Below the pieces are notes generated by a model. It did not search any database and was not told where the DNA came from. It was given only the letters and a program-made list of their open reading frames with translations. Shown one piece after another: positions 19,849 to 29,748 of a stretch of 64,000 nucleotides of DNA (positions are counted from its first letter, which is position 1; each line of letters starts with the position of its first letter). Source of the DNA: Buchnera aphidicola (Cinara curtihirsuta). Its GTDB lineage: Bacteria; Pseudomonadota; Gammaproteobacteria; Enterobacterales; Enterobacteriaceae. A program made the translations under genes and the position numbers. Where the stretch lies: the NCBI RefSeq assembly GCF_900698895.1, contig NZ_LR217700.1:124001-188000 (forward strand). The letters run 5' to 3'.

Positions 19849-20430
19849 TTGAAAAAAATAAAAATGATTGTAGGTTTAGGAAATTCTTTTCATAAATATT
19901 ATGAAACAAGACATAATGTTGGTTTTTGGTTTGTTAATATGTTATCTGATTTTTATAAAAGTTCATTGAAATTAAAAAAAAGATTTTTAGGATTTATATC
20001 TTCTATTAAATTAAATAACAATAAGATTTATTTATTACGACCAAATCTTTTTATGAATTTAAATGGTAATTCAGTATATGCTTTATCATCTTTTTATAAA
20101 ATTAAGTTATCTGAAATTTTAATAGTACGAGATGAATTAGATTTACTCCCCGGGGTATTGAAAATAAAGATAGGTAAATCTTATAATGGTCATAATGGAG
20201 TTAAAAGTATTATTAATACTTTTAAAAATAAAAGTACTTTTATGCAATTAAATATTGGTATTGGTCGACCAGAATTAAAAAAAAATATATCAAATTTTGT
20301 TTTAAGTAATCCCGGTATTATAGAAAAAAAAATGATTATAAAAGCAATTTTGGAATTTATTTTTTTGACTAAAGATAATATATATAAAAAAGATTTTTTA
20401 AAAAATAAAAAAATTGTTTTAAATAAATAA
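19849..20430 (+). CDS. pth: Peptidyl-tRNA hydrolase
   Basis: Frees tRNA from peptidyl-tRNA dropped off the ribosome. 193 residues (194 in E. coli). Conserved motifs: IVGLGNSFHKYYETRHNVGFWFV containing the catalytic His (about 12-33, here RHNVGFW), LLRPNLFMNLNG with the conserved Asn, ILIVRDELDLLPG with the catalytic Asp, and GHNGVKSI. The start is a TTG at 19849, with GTAGG a few bases upstream; the next in-frame ATG (codon 6) would remove the first beta strand. Followed by ychF 48 bases later as in E. coli. Confidence 0.96.
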   Translation: MKKIKMIVGLGNSFHKYYETRHNVGFWFVNMLSDFYKSSLKLKKRFLGFISSIKLNNNKIYLLRPNLFMNLNGNSVYALSSFYKIKLSEILIVRDELDLLPGVLKIKIGKSYNGHNGVKSIINTFKNKSTFMQLNIGIGRPELKKNISNFVLSNPGIIEKKMIIKAILEFIFLTKDNIYKKDFLKNKKIVLNK

Positions 20431-20478
20431 AGTTATTTTTGATTAATAAAATTTTTTATTTCACAGGTGTAAATTATT

Positions 20479-21567
20479 GTGGTATATAAATTTGGTATTA
20501 TAGGTTTACCTAATGTAGGAAAATCAGCATTATTTAATAAAATAACGAAATTAAATATTCCATCAAAAAATTTTCCTTTTTGTACTATTAATCCTAATAT
20601 AGGTATTGTTTCAGTGTTTGATGCTAGATTAGAAAAAATTGCTAATTGTGTATTATCAAAAAAAATTATTCCTAGTACTGTTACTTTAATTGATATTGCT
20701 GGTTTAGTAAAAGGCGCCTCTAAAGGGGAAGGTTTAGGAAATAAATTTTTGGATAAAATTAGAGAATGTAATGCTCTTATACATGTTATACGTTATTTCA
20801 AAGATACTAGTATTATTCATATATATAATGAAATTGATCCAGTTCGAGATATTGATATTATTAATACAGAATTAATGTTATCTGATTTAGATTTATGTGA
20901 AAAGATTATTAAAAGAAATTCGTTAGCTAAATTTACAAAAGATATTAATAAAAAAGTAATATTAAATTTAGTGAATCGCTGTATTTGTCAACTACAATCT
21001 GGTTTAGCCTTAAGAGATATTACATTTACTAAAGATGAATTTAAAAAACTAAAACAATATCAGTTTTTAACTTTAAAACCTATTATTTATATTATAAATA
21101 CAGAATATAACATAGATATGAATTTTTTTTTAGATAAATTTTTTAAAAATAAAAATATTAATAAATCAATCATTTTTTCTATAATATTAAATGAAAATAA
21201 TAATTTTAAGTTAAATTATGTTAATAATGAATTATCTAAAAAAAATATATTTTATATTGATTTTATTGATTGTAAAAAAATTATTAAAAAATTATGTGAT
21301 ATCTTACAACTAGAAACATTTTTTACAGCAGGTTCTAAAGAAGTTAGATCTTGGATTTTTAAGAAAGGAAAAACAGCGTTACAAACAGCTAAATTAATTC
21401 ATACTGATTTTTCTAAAGGATTTATTAGAGCTCAAATAATTTCATATAATGATTTAATAAGATATTGTAGTATAAATAAAATTAGAAAATTAGGAAAAAT
21501 ACGTAGTGAAGGAAAAAAATATATTGTGCAAGATGGTGATATTATAAATTTTTTGTTTAATGTATAA
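20479..21567 (+). CDS. ychF: Ribosome-binding ATPase YchF (OLA1 family)
   Basis: Obg-related P-loop NTPase that binds ribosomes and hydrolyses ATP. 362 residues (363 in E. coli). G1 motif GLPNVGKSALFNKI (about 9-22), the switch region NFPFCTINPNIG, G3 region DIAGLVKGASKGEGLGN (about 73-89) and the C-terminal TGS domain (AKLIHTDFSKGFIRAQI ... VQDGDIINFLF). The NKxD-like G4 region reads IIYIINTEYN where E. coli has PVMYIANVNED, as usual for this atypical family. Starts at GTG (20479) with CAGGTG nine bases upstream. Confidence 0.96.
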   Translation: MVYKFGIIGLPNVGKSALFNKITKLNIPSKNFPFCTINPNIGIVSVFDARLEKIANCVLSKKIIPSTVTLIDIAGLVKGASKGEGLGNKFLDKIRECNALIHVIRYFKDTSIIHIYNEIDPVRDIDIINTELMLSDLDLCEKIIKRNSLAKFTKDINKKVILNLVNRCICQLQSGLALRDITFTKDEFKKLKQYQFLTLKPIIYIINTEYNIDMNFFLDKFFKNKNINKSIIFSIILNENNNFKLNYVNNELSKKNIFYIDFIDCKKIIKKLCDILQLETFFTAGSKEVRSWIFKKGKTALQTAKLIHTDFSKGFIRAQIISYNDLIRYCSINKIRKLGKIRSEGKKYIVQDGDIINFLFNV

Positions 21568-21593
21568 ATTATAGTAATATTTACTCTGTGGTT

Positions 21594-21625
21594 ATTTAGA
21601 GAGGTGTATATTTTCCTCTCTAAAT
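21594..21625. terminator. Bidirectional terminator between ychF and thrC
   Basis: Perfect 11-bp stem ATTTAGAGAGG (21594-21604) and CCTCTCTAAAT (21615-21625) with a 10-base loop, followed by TTTT on the plus side and T-rich sequence on the minus side. The two genes converge on it. Its GC content is far above the surroundings, which supports a retained function. Confidence 0.75.
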
Positions 21626-21636
21626 TTTAAGATTTA

Positions 21637-22935
21637 TTAAATATTTTTTAATAAAAATTTTTTTAATTTTAAAAAATCTGGTTTCATGTTATGTGAAAAA
21701 TTTTTTAAGTCTACTCTAGACTGTAAAGAATTTGGTAATTTTAATTTTATGCTTAATATTTTTTCTACAGTATTTTGAAATTTAGATGGATGAGCAGTTC
21801 CTAAAAATAAACCAAAATCTGTTTTTTGAATATGCTTTTTTAATACTTTATATGCTATAGCTGCATGTGGTTCTGATGTATATCCAATTTTATATAATTC
21901 TCGTATTGTTTGTATAGTTTCTGTATCAGATACACTTTCAGATTTTAAATCATTTAAATCCCATTTTTTTCTTTTGAATAACTCTTCTACTCTAGGCCAA
22001 TTATTTGGTTGACTAATATCCATAGCGTTCGAAATAGTTGATATTGTACTCTTTGGTTTCCATTTTCCGTTTTTTAGAAACCTAGGTACGGTGTCATTTG
22101 AGTTAGTTGCAGCAATAAAAGATTTAATTGGCAATCCTAATGATTTTGCAATTAACCCGGCAGTTAAATTACCAAAGTTTCCACAAGGAATAGATATAAC
22201 TATATCATTATGATATTTAGATGGAATTAATGAAAATGCTTCAAAATAATAACATATTTGAGCTAACAATCTACTAATATTAATTGAATTAGCTGAATTT
22301 AAACCAATCTTTTTTTTTAACTTTTTATCGTTAAAAGATTGTTTTACTAAATATTGACAATCATCAAAACTTCCATCAATAGCAATTGTATGTATGTTTT
22401 TTCCTAACGTGCAGAATAATATTTCTTGTAATTTACTAACTCTGCCTTTAGGATATAAAATAACAACCCGAATATTATTCATACGATAAAATGCATGAGC
22501 AACTGCAGCGCCAGTATCCCCTGAGGTAGCAGTTAATATTGTCATAATAGAATTTTTATTTTTCCAATATGAAAGCATTTGAGCCATAAATCTAGCTCCA
22601 AAATCTTTAAATGCTAATGTTGGTCCGTGAAATAATTCTAAACATGAAATATTTTTAGTAACAGGTACAATAATTGGTTTAGTAAATGAAAAAGCTATTT
22701 TAATTTGTTTTTTTAAATCTTTTAATGATATTTCATCTGAAATAAAATGTGATAATATATGTGTACTACGATCGATAAAATTCATTTTTATTAAATTTTC
22801 TAATGCTTTAGTATTAAATTTTGGTAAATATTTTGGAAAAAATAATCCTTGTTTTTTTCCTAACCCGTATTTAATAGCACTTAAGAAATTTACTTCTTCA
22901 TTATTATCTTTTAAATTATATAATTTCATTTTCAA
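21637..22935 (-). CDS. thrC: Threonine synthase
   Basis: PLP enzyme that converts phosphohomoserine to threonine. 432 residues (428 in E. coli). The PLP lysine lies in [17 protein letters not shown] (about 103-119), and [14 protein letters not shown] and [14 protein letters not shown] (phosphate-binding) follow. AAGGATTTG precedes the ATG and the start overlaps the end of thrB by four bases (ATGA), so translation is coupled in the thrABC operon. Last gene of that operon; a strong hairpin lies just beyond it. Confidence 0.98.
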   Translation of the reverse strand: MKMKLYNLKDNNEEVNFLSAIKYGLGKKQGLFFPKYLPKFNTKALENLIKMNFIDRSTHILSHFISDEISLKDLKKQIKIAFSFTKPIIVPVTKNISCLELFHGPTLAFKDFGARFMAQMLSYWKNKNSIMTILTATSGDTGAAVAHAFYRMNNIRVVILYPKGRVSKLQEILFCTLGKNIHTIAIDGSFDDCQYLVKQSFNDKKLKKKIGLNSANSINISRLLAQICYYFEAFSLIPSKYHNDIVISIPCGNFGNLTAGLIAKSLGLPIKSFIAATNSNDTVPRFLKNGKWKPKSTISTISNAMDISQPNNWPRVEELFKRKKWDLNDLKSESVSDTETIQTIRELYKIGYTSEPHAAIAYKVLKKHIQKTDFGLFLGTAHPSKFQNTVEKILSIKLKLPNSLQSRVDLKNFSHNMKPDFLKLKKFLLKNI

Positions 22936-23864
22936 ATCCTTATTTTTCTAGCTCCTAACTGATCAATTTTACAGATATAAACAAATCCTTTTTTATTTTT
23001 AATATAATTTTTTTCTAACCATTTTTTTACTTTACTTGCAATAGAAAAGTTTAGACATATTGAAAACAAAGTAGGCCCAGAACCTGAAATATTACATGTT
23101 GAAGCACCTAACTTAGTTACTGCATTTTTTATTTTTAAAAAATTTGGTATTAATGGAATTCGATAAGGCTCTGCAATAGTATCTATCATTACTCGAATTG
23201 CTAATTCTGATTTTTTAGTATATAAAGCATGTATAAAGGTAGATAAATTTCGACTATTTTTTATGCACTTTTCTTTATCATATGTTAATGGTAAAATATT
23301 TCGTGCTGTAGAAGTAGATAATGTAATACCAGGCCATGCAATTACCCAAAGCCAATCTTCAAATATAGGAAGTTTTTGTGTAATATGATATATATCATCC
23401 GTAATTAGTTGTAAACCACCTAAATAACATGGTGCAACATTATCATAATGTACACTTCCTGATATATTTCCTTCTAATTTTCCCATAATATCTACTAATT
23501 CTTTTTTTTTAAGATTAGTTTTATAGAATTGATTTAAAGCAAGTACACTAGCTACTATAGATGAAGCGCTAGATCCTAAACCAGAACCAATTGGCATATT
23601 TTTTTCGAGTGTAATAGATATTTGTATTTTTTTTTTTATTTTTTCATTAAACCAGTTCCATGCTTGCCATATAATATTTTTTTTTATATCTTTTGGTAAT
23701 TGAGTAGAAAAATTTCCATGACAGTTGAATTGAAAAGCATCTGATGTTTGTATTGATATACAGTCACCTAGTAACGTGCCATCTATTGGCATAATAGCTG
23801 CTCCTAAAATATCAAAACCAACACCAACATTTCCAATAGAAGCGGGAGCATAAATTTTTATCAT
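22932..23864 (-). CDS. thrB: Homoserine kinase
   Basis: GHMP-family kinase that phosphorylates homoserine for threonine synthesis. 310 residues (the E. coli enzyme is 310). The ATP-binding GHMP motif [20 protein letters not shown] is at about residues 86-105, preceded by [20 protein letters not shown] at the N-terminus; the third motif [13 protein letters not shown] is near 262-274. Lies 18 bases after thrA and overlaps thrC. An A11 tract sits in frame at 23627-23637. Confidence 0.98.
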   Translation of the reverse strand: MIKIYAPASIGNVGVGFDILGAAIMPIDGTLLGDCISIQTSDAFQFNCHGNFSTQLPKDIKKNIIWQAWNWFNEKIKKKIQISITLEKNMPIGSGLGSSASSIVASVLALNQFYKTNLKKKELVDIMGKLEGNISGSVHYDNVAPCYLGGLQLITDDIYHITQKLPIFEDWLWVIAWPGITLSTSTARNILPLTYDKEKCIKNSRNLSTFIHALYTKKSELAIRVMIDTIAEPYRIPLIPNFLKIKNAVTKLGASTCNISGSGPTLFSICLNFSIASKVKKWLEKNYIKNKKGFVYICKIDQLGARKIRI

Positions 23865-23882
23865 TATTTTAAACTCTTAAGA

Positions 23883-26336
23883 TTATAATGCAATACGCAA
23901 TAAATCAGAAAAAATACCCGATGCAGTTACACTATTTCCAGCCCCGTAACCACGTATTATTAAAGGAATTGGTTGATAATATTTTGTATAAAAAACAAAT
24001 ATATTTTCTCCATTTTTAATATAATATAATGGATTTTTATTATTTACAGATTTTATTTTTACGCTACATTTTCCATTGTTTTTTATCGTTCCAATAAATC
24101 TTAATACTTTTTTTTCTTTTTTAGCTTTTTTTGTTTTTTTAATAAATAAATTATCTATTTTTTTTAATTTAGATAAAAAAACTTTTTTATTATCTATTTT
24201 TTTAAAACAATCAGGTAAAATTTCTTCTATTTTAACATCAGAAAGCTCTAAAGAATATCCAAATTCTCTTGCTAGAATTAATAATTTTCTAGCTATATCA
24301 ATTCCTGACAGATCATCTTTTGGATTTGGTTCTGTAAATCCTAATTCTTTAGCATTTTTTGTAGCTTCTGATAATGTTTTATTATCATCTAGCTCTCCAA
24401 ATATGTATGACATTGAACCAGAAAGAATTCCTTGAAATTTAATTAAACGGTCACCTGAATCTATTAAATTTTTTAAATTCTGAATAATTGGTAAACCTGC
24501 TCCAACATGTGTTTCATAAAAAAATTTTTTATTATATTTATTAGATGTATTTCTTATTTTTATATATTCAGATAATTTTGATGAATTAGATTTTTTATTA
24601 GCTGTAATAATATGAAATCCAGATTTCATAATTAAATTATATTGATTAGCAATACTTTGGCTTGATGTACAATCAATTAAAATAGGAATTAAATAACCAT
24701 TTTTTTTTGCTAAATTTAAAATATTTTTTAAATAAAAAATTTTGGTAGATTTTTTAAATTTATTAATCCATTTATTTGGTTTAATGTTTTTTTTGTTTAC
24801 GATATATTTTTTAGAGTTTGCAATAAGATTAATATTTATTTGAATAAGTTTTTTTTTTAATATTTTACGCTGATTAAAAATTATTTTTAGTAGTTCTAAT
24901 CCAACTCCCCCAATACCAATTAAGAAAATATTTATTGGTATTATTTTATTGATAATTAAATTATGAATTTTTTTTATTATTTTAATAATATTTTTATCTT
25001 TTAACACTATTGACAGTGATATATTTGATATATTATGTGATATAAATAATATTTTATTATTAAAACTATCTACAATTGAACAAATATTTTTTAAAATTAC
25101 AGTGTTATGTTTTGTAATATTACTACTAATTATAGAAATAATACTTAGTTTTTTTAATAAAATAATTGGTTTTAATATTTTTTTTTGTATTTCTATACTA
25201 AAAATTTTTTCTAATTCATTTTTAATATTAATTGAGTGATTTTTTTGAAAATAAAAATTAATTCTGTTGTCTGATATAGATTGATTATATAAATATGTAA
25301 TAATATTATTAGAAGATAAATATTTTGATAGTTTATATGAGATTTTTTCTATATTATAATTTTTTGATATAAATATATTTACTAAAATGATTTTATTTAA
25401 ATATGTAATTCCTTTAATTTTTTTATCATTTTTTTTATTTTGATTACTAATTATAGTTCCCGAGTTTTGTATATTATTTGTATTTTTAATAATGCATGGT
25501 ATATTATATTTTTTTAAAGGTTTTATAGAAGCAGGGTGAATTACTTTAGCTCCTAAATAAGCTAGTTCTAGTGTTTCTTGATATGTTATTTCTGATAATA
25601 AATGGGTATTTGATATTATATTAGGATCTCCTGTATATATTCCATTTACATCAGTCCAAATTTCACAGGTGTGAGAATTTGTACATATAGATAAAATTGT
25701 TGCAGAGTAATCAGACCCATTTCTTCCTAAAACAACAAGTTTTTTTAATTTATTTCCAGCTATAAACCCCGGCATAAGAATAATATTTATTTTTGAAAAA
25801 TTTAATTTTTGAAAACGTTTTTTTGACTTATTTATATTTACTATAGCATTAAGATAATTACCAGTTGCTGCAATTAATTTAACTGGATTAATTACCATGA
25901 TTTTGTTTTTTTTTATTTTTAATAATTCATTCATTAATTGGACAGAAATAATTTCTCCTATACTAATTATTTTGGCATATATATTATCTGGACATTTTGC
26001 TAATGATTGTATATTAGAAAATTTATTATACAATTTTTTATATTGTATAATTATTTTTTTTTGTGTTTTTTCTTTAGGATATTTATTTTCTAATAAATGT
26101 ATATTTTTTATTAAATTAAAGAAAAAATTTTTAATAATATTTAGTTTTTTTATAGGAATAATATTTTTTTCTATACACTTTTTAATAGCATTTTCTAATT
26201 GATTAGTAATAGTAGCTGGAGCAGATAATACTACAGATATTTGATTATTTTTTATTTTATTAGTAATAATTGAGGATACTTGTATAAATTTTTCTGCATT
26301 TGCAAGTGATGTACCTCCAAATTTTAATGTTTTCAT
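23883..26336 (-). CDS. thrA: Bifunctional aspartokinase I / homoserine dehydrogenase I
   Basis: Catalyses the first and third steps from aspartate toward threonine. 817 residues (820 in E. coli). The aspartokinase domain (1-~300) shows KFGGTSLANA, GRNGSDYSATI and TDVNGIYTGDP; a central ACT-type regulatory region (~310-450) is strongly diverged, rich in Ile, Asn and Lys; the homoserine dehydrogenase domain (~465-817) shows the NAD-binding FLIGIGGVGLELL, HIITANKKSN, GAGLPIIQNLKNLIDSGD and DDLSGIDIARKLLILARE. First gene of thrABC. No thr leader peptide or attenuator is recognisable upstream, so control may be lost. Confidence 0.98.
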   Translation of the reverse strand: MKTLKFGGTSLANAEKFIQVSSIITNKIKNNQISVVLSAPATITNQLENAIKKCIEKNIIPIKKLNIIKNFFFNLIKNIHLLENKYPKEKTQKKIIIQYKKLYNKFSNIQSLAKCPDNIYAKIISIGEIISVQLMNELLKIKKNKIMVINPVKLIAATGNYLNAIVNINKSKKRFQKLNFSKINIILMPGFIAGNKLKKLVVLGRNGSDYSATILSICTNSHTCEIWTDVNGIYTGDPNIISNTHLLSEITYQETLELAYLGAKVIHPASIKPLKKYNIPCIIKNTNNIQNSGTIISNQNKKNDKKIKGITYLNKIILVNIFISKNYNIEKISYKLSKYLSSNNIITYLYNQSISDNRINFYFQKNHSINIKNELEKIFSIEIQKKILKPIILLKKLSIISIISSNITKHNTVILKNICSIVDSFNNKILFISHNISNISLSIVLKDKNIIKIIKKIHNLIINKIIPINIFLIGIGGVGLELLKIIFNQRKILKKKLIQININLIANSKKYIVNKKNIKPNKWINKFKKSTKIFYLKNILNLAKKNGYLIPILIDCTSSQSIANQYNLIMKSGFHIITANKKSNSSKLSEYIKIRNTSNKYNKKFFYETHVGAGLPIIQNLKNLIDSGDRLIKFQGILSGSMSYIFGELDDNKTLSEATKNAKELGFTEPNPKDDLSGIDIARKLLILAREFGYSLELSDVKIEEILPDCFKKIDNKKVFLSKLKKIDNLFIKKTKKAKKEKKVLRFIGTIKNNGKCSVKIKSVNNKNPLYYIKNGENIFVFYTKYYQPIPLIIRGYGAGNSVTASGIFSDLLRIAL

Positions 26337-26857
26337 AAATGTAATCTCTTGTTAAAAAATTATTTAGATTTATTCTGTTGTTGATAGTATTAAATACTAT
26401 ATATAGAATATATTGATTAATAGTATATATTTATTAGAATATATATAAAATTTTGATTTTATTGTTATGAATGATATGAAAAATATTTAGAATATAAATA
26501 TTTTTATTTGTAAATAATAATATTTATTATTATAAACATATTTATAGGTAAATTAATAAATTATATCATAATATTAATATTTTTTTTATTATTTTTTTTT
26601 ATAAAATATTAAAAATTAAAGTTATATTTTTATTATAAAATTTATTTTTTCTAAAATAAAATATTTTATATATATAAAATATATTTTTTTTTGGTTTAAT
26701 ATATTTACAAAGATTTAATTTTGACTAATATTTATATTATTAATATATGTTTATCAATATATTTTTTTGAAAAATTTTAATATTATAATTATAATATAAT
26801 TTTTATAGATTTTATTTATATATATATAAATATATATAATATATATTATTATTTTTT
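26337..26857. other. thrA upstream / pcnB downstream region
   Basis: 521 bases between pcnB and thrA (both minus strand). An inverted repeat ATAGTAT-TAA-ATACTAT lies at 26384-26400, about 50 bases before the thrA start; it lacks the U tract of an attenuator. Nearer pcnB, 26810-26850 is a run of alternating AT that could fold as a weak pcnB terminator. No codon run typical of the threonine attenuator leader was found. Confidence 0.4.
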
Positions 26858-28072
26858 TTAAAAAAAAGTTTTTTTTTTATTCCAAAAAAATAAAATCTTT
26901 TTTAGTTCAATTTTATTTTCTATTTTTGATCTTAGTGTAGTTAATTCTAAAGCTTGAAAAAAATTATTATTTTGAATGATTTTTTTAATTTCGTATTTTT
27001 TTTTCATTTCTATATCTTTTTGCAAATTCCATATTTTTTTAATAATTAAAATAATATTTTTAGGAATACCAAGTAGAATTGAATATTTTTTTAAAATATA
27101 ATTTACAGAAATAGAATATGCTTTAGAATATTTTAATTTTTTAGTATTTAATAGTATTTGTATTTTTTCTATTAGTGGATACCATAATAATGTAGCAAAT
27201 AAAAAGGACGGATAACATATAAGTTTTCTATTAATAATAGAATCTATTTTTTTTAAACATTTTATAATAATATTTTTTAAAAATATTTTGTTTTTTTTAC
27301 TAAGGGTATGAAATAAAAACGGTAGAAGAGGATATATTAAAGAATATTTTCTTAATCTTATATAAGTTAAATAACCATATCCAAAACAAAATAATTTTAT
27401 AGATTCATTAAATAATCGCGCGGGTGGTATATTTTTTAGTAAATTTGAAAGTTTAATTATTGGTTCTGCAGTTTTTTTATCTATATGCATATGTAATCTT
27501 ACTGAAAAACGAATTACTCGTAACATACGTACAGGATCTTCTCTATATCTTGTTTCAGCATCACCTATTAATCGTATTATTTTTAATTTTATATCTTTTA
27601 TTCCTCCAACGTAATCTCTAATTCCAAAATCTTTTATACTATAATATAACGCATTGATTGTTAAATCTCTTCTATATACATCTTCTTCTATTTTTCCAAA
27701 AGTATTATCAAATAATAACATACCATTATTTATTTTTTTAGAATTAAAATATAATTTATTATTTTCTATATTATTATTTTTAGCTCTAAATGTTGATACT
27801 TCTATAATTTCGCTTTTAAATATTAAATGAGCAATAATAAATCGTCTTCCTATTAATCGACAATTTTTAAATAATTTTCTAATTTCATTTGGTTTAGCGT
27901 TAGTAGCAATATCAAAATCTTTAGGTTTTTTTCCTAATAATAAATCTCTAACTCCTCCTCCTACTAAATATGCTTCATAACCTGATTTATTTAATCTATA
28001 TAATACTTTTATAGAATTTTTACTAATTTTTTTTTGAGATATATTATGATTTTTTTTTATAATATGATTCAT
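26858..28072 (-). CDS. pcnB: Poly(A) polymerase I
   Basis: Adds poly(A) tails to RNA 3' ends and thereby speeds RNA decay. 404 residues (465 in E. coli; the long basic C-terminal tail is shortened). The class II nucleotidyltransferase core is clear: YLVGGGVRDLLLGKKPKDFDIATNA with the metal-binding DxD (about residues 35-59), then NCRLIGRRFIIAHLIF and EIIEVSTFRA, which match PcnB rather than the CCA-adding enzyme. RRDLTINALYY and GDAETRYREDPVRMLRVIRF follow. Neighbours usual in enterobacteria (dksA, gluQ, folK, panB) are absent. Confidence 0.93.
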   Translation of the reverse strand: MNHIIKKNHNISQKKISKNSIKVLYRLNKSGYEAYLVGGGVRDLLLGKKPKDFDIATNAKPNEIRKLFKNCRLIGRRFIIAHLIFKSEIIEVSTFRAKNNNIENNKLYFNSKKINNGMLLFDNTFGKIEEDVYRRDLTINALYYSIKDFGIRDYVGGIKDIKLKIIRLIGDAETRYREDPVRMLRVIRFSVRLHMHIDKKTAEPIIKLSNLLKNIPPARLFNESIKLFCFGYGYLTYIRLRKYSLIYPLLPFLFHTLSKKNKIFLKNIIIKCLKKIDSIINRKLICYPSFLFATLLWYPLIEKIQILLNTKKLKYSKAYSISVNYILKKYSILLGIPKNIILIIKKIWNLQKDIEMKKKYEIKKIIQNNNFFQALELTTLRSKIENKIELKKILFFWNKKKTFF

Positions 28073-28557
28073 ATGTTAATATCTACTTTATTTTTATGTT
28101 TTTATATAGTTTTTTGAAATTAGTATAATTTTAATAAACGAAAAATAAATTTTATTTTCTATATCAGAAATAATATATATAATGTATATATATGAGATAT
28201 ATAATTTATTTTAATAATTTTTAATTTTTTAAATTATATACATAAATTAAATTTTTATAAAATATTTATTATTTAAAATTTTTTAATTAAATTTATTTAA
28301 ATAAATATTAATATTCAAAAATATGTTATATTTTTATAAAAATAATATTTAGTAGATATTTTATACATAACATTTTTTTAATGCATATAAAATTTTTTTA
28401 TGTATAGAAAATGCCATATTTTAGCATCTAATGTCAAGTAACATTGATATAACAAAAATTATTTATATAAATAAAAAGTGTATAAATAATATTTATATAT
28501 AACCTTTTTATATTTTTATATCATTTTTATTAAATTATATATTTTAGGAAAAAGTAA
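28073..28557. other. pcnB-truA divergent intergenic region
   Basis: 485 bases between divergent genes, where dksA and others would be expected in related genomes. Two small hairpins stand side by side near 28411-28445 (ATGC...GCAT and AATGT...ACATT) in a patch with more G and C than its surroundings. They lie immediately before the candidate truA promoter. No gene remnant could be recognised. Confidence 0.4.
28444..28471 (+). promoter_or_regulatory. truA: Candidate sigma-70 promoter of truA
   Basis: TTGATA (28444-28449), a 16-base spacer and TATAAA (28466-28471), about 85 bases before the truA start. Chance matches are common in such AT-rich sequence, so this is tentative; its support is the good -35 box, which is rarer here. 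Confidence 0.3.
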
Positions 28558-29310
28558 ATGAAGTTTGTTTTTGGTGTAGAATATGATGGAAGTATGTATT
28601 ATGGTTGGCAAAAACAAAGATCAGTATTAACTTTACAAGAATGTGTAGAATCAGCTTTTTCAAAAATTGCTAATCATCAAGTAGATATAGTTTGTGCTGG
28701 GAGAACTGATCGCGGTGTACATGCTATTAAACAGATTGCTCATTTTAGTACTAATACTATACGTAGTAATACTGTTTGGTTAAAAGGTGTAAATTCTTTA
28801 TTACCATATGATATAAAGATTTTATGGATAAAAGAAATTTCATCTAATTTTAATGCTAGATTTTCTGCTTTATCTCGTTCTTATAGATATATTATTTTAA
28901 ATAAAAATAGACAATCTAGCTTTATGACAAAATATTATTTTTATGTAAAGGATATTTTAGATATACAAAAAATGCAATATAGTTCTAGTTTTTTACTTGG
29001 TCAACATGATTTTACTTCTTTTAAAAGTAGCGGTTGTCAATCTTTATCTTCTAATAGAAAAATAATTTCTTTGTTAGTATATAATATAAATGATTTTGTA
29101 ATTATTGATATTACTGCTAATTCTTTTTTATATCATATGGTAAGAAATATAGTAGGTTGTTTAGTTTCTATAGGATTATCTAAACATAGTGCTGATTGGA
29201 CTAAAATAGTTTTATATAATAAAGATATAAATAAAATTTATTCTACTGTCCCGCCTCATGGTCTATATTTTTTATCTGCTTCATATCCTAACTATTATTC
29301 TATATATTAG
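28558..29310 (+). CDS. truA: tRNA pseudouridine synthase A (positions 38-40)
   Basis: Forms pseudouridine at positions 38 to 40 of the tRNA anticodon stem. 250 residues (270 in E. coli). Catalytic Asp is in CAGRTDRGVHAIKQIAHF (about residue 51), and YRYIILN, GQHDFTSFKSSGCQS and FLYHMVRNIVGCLVSIG are all typical. The protein starts at MKFVFGVEYDGSMYYGWQKQ, aligned with the family start, behind an AGGAAAA ribosome site. Confidence 0.97.
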   Translation: MKFVFGVEYDGSMYYGWQKQRSVLTLQECVESAFSKIANHQVDIVCAGRTDRGVHAIKQIAHFSTNTIRSNTVWLKGVNSLLPYDIKILWIKEISSNFNARFSALSRSYRYIILNKNRQSSFMTKYYFYVKDILDIQKMQYSSSFLLGQHDFTSFKSSGCQSLSSNRKIISLLVYNINDFVIIDITANSFLYHMVRNIVGCLVSIGLSKHSADWTKIVLYNKDINKIYSTVPPHGLYFLSASYPNYYSIY

Positions 29311-29748
29311 AAATATTTTTAATTAAAAATAAAAATTTTTTTATATTTTTATTAGTAAAATTATTTATTTTTTTTTATTAAATTTAATTAAATAAATATA
29401 CTATATTTTTATTAAAAATTTATTTTTATTTTAAAATAAATATTTTTATATAAAAGTTTATTTTATTTATATAATAATAATATATTATATCATATCATGA
29501 TATGATAGATAGTTTGATTAATTAAAATTTTTTTAAATAAATAAAATTTAAATATTTTTATAAATAAAAAAATTTTCTTTATATCATTTAATATAATTTT
29601 ATTTCTATCATATTGTGAAAATTATATAATATAATTTTATTTTTTATTTTTATGAAAATTTTTAATAAATTAATGTTTTTATGAAAATATTTTTTTTAAT
29701 TTTATATAAACTTTTTACATTTTGCATTAGTAAATATGAGATTTTAGT
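29311..29748. other. truA-secA intergenic region with palindromes
   Basis: 438 bases. Right after truA there is an 18-base palindrome TATTTTTAATTAAAAATA (29314-29331) followed by a T run, a possible weak terminator. A perfect 20-base palindrome lies at 29488-29507 (listed separately). The secA promoter presumably lies in the remainder. secM, the E. coli regulator upstream of secA, is absent. Confidence 0.45.
29488..29507. repeat. Perfect 20-base palindrome
   Basis: TATCATATCATGATATGATA is identical to its reverse complement and lies about 240 bases before secA. Similar ATATCAT/ATGATAT pairs occur at about 5934-5952, 7237-7260 and 16090-16111, all outside genes. It could be a protein-binding site or an RNA hairpin; the sequence does not decide. 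Confidence 0.5.

Noticed and set aside
24076-24435. 119-codon plus-strand open frame opposite thrA
   Set aside because: Shadow of thrA; hydrophobic composition comes from reading lysine- and asparagine-rich codons in reverse.
26337-26700. Threonine attenuator upstream of thrA
   Set aside because: No short leader ORF with Thr/Ile codon runs and no hairpin followed by a U tract; the single inverted repeat there is too small to support it.
28405-28445. Possible small RNA or tRNA remnant before truA
   Set aside because: Only two tiny stems (4-5 bp) and no T-arm or anticodon arm; kept only as a note in the intergenic entry.
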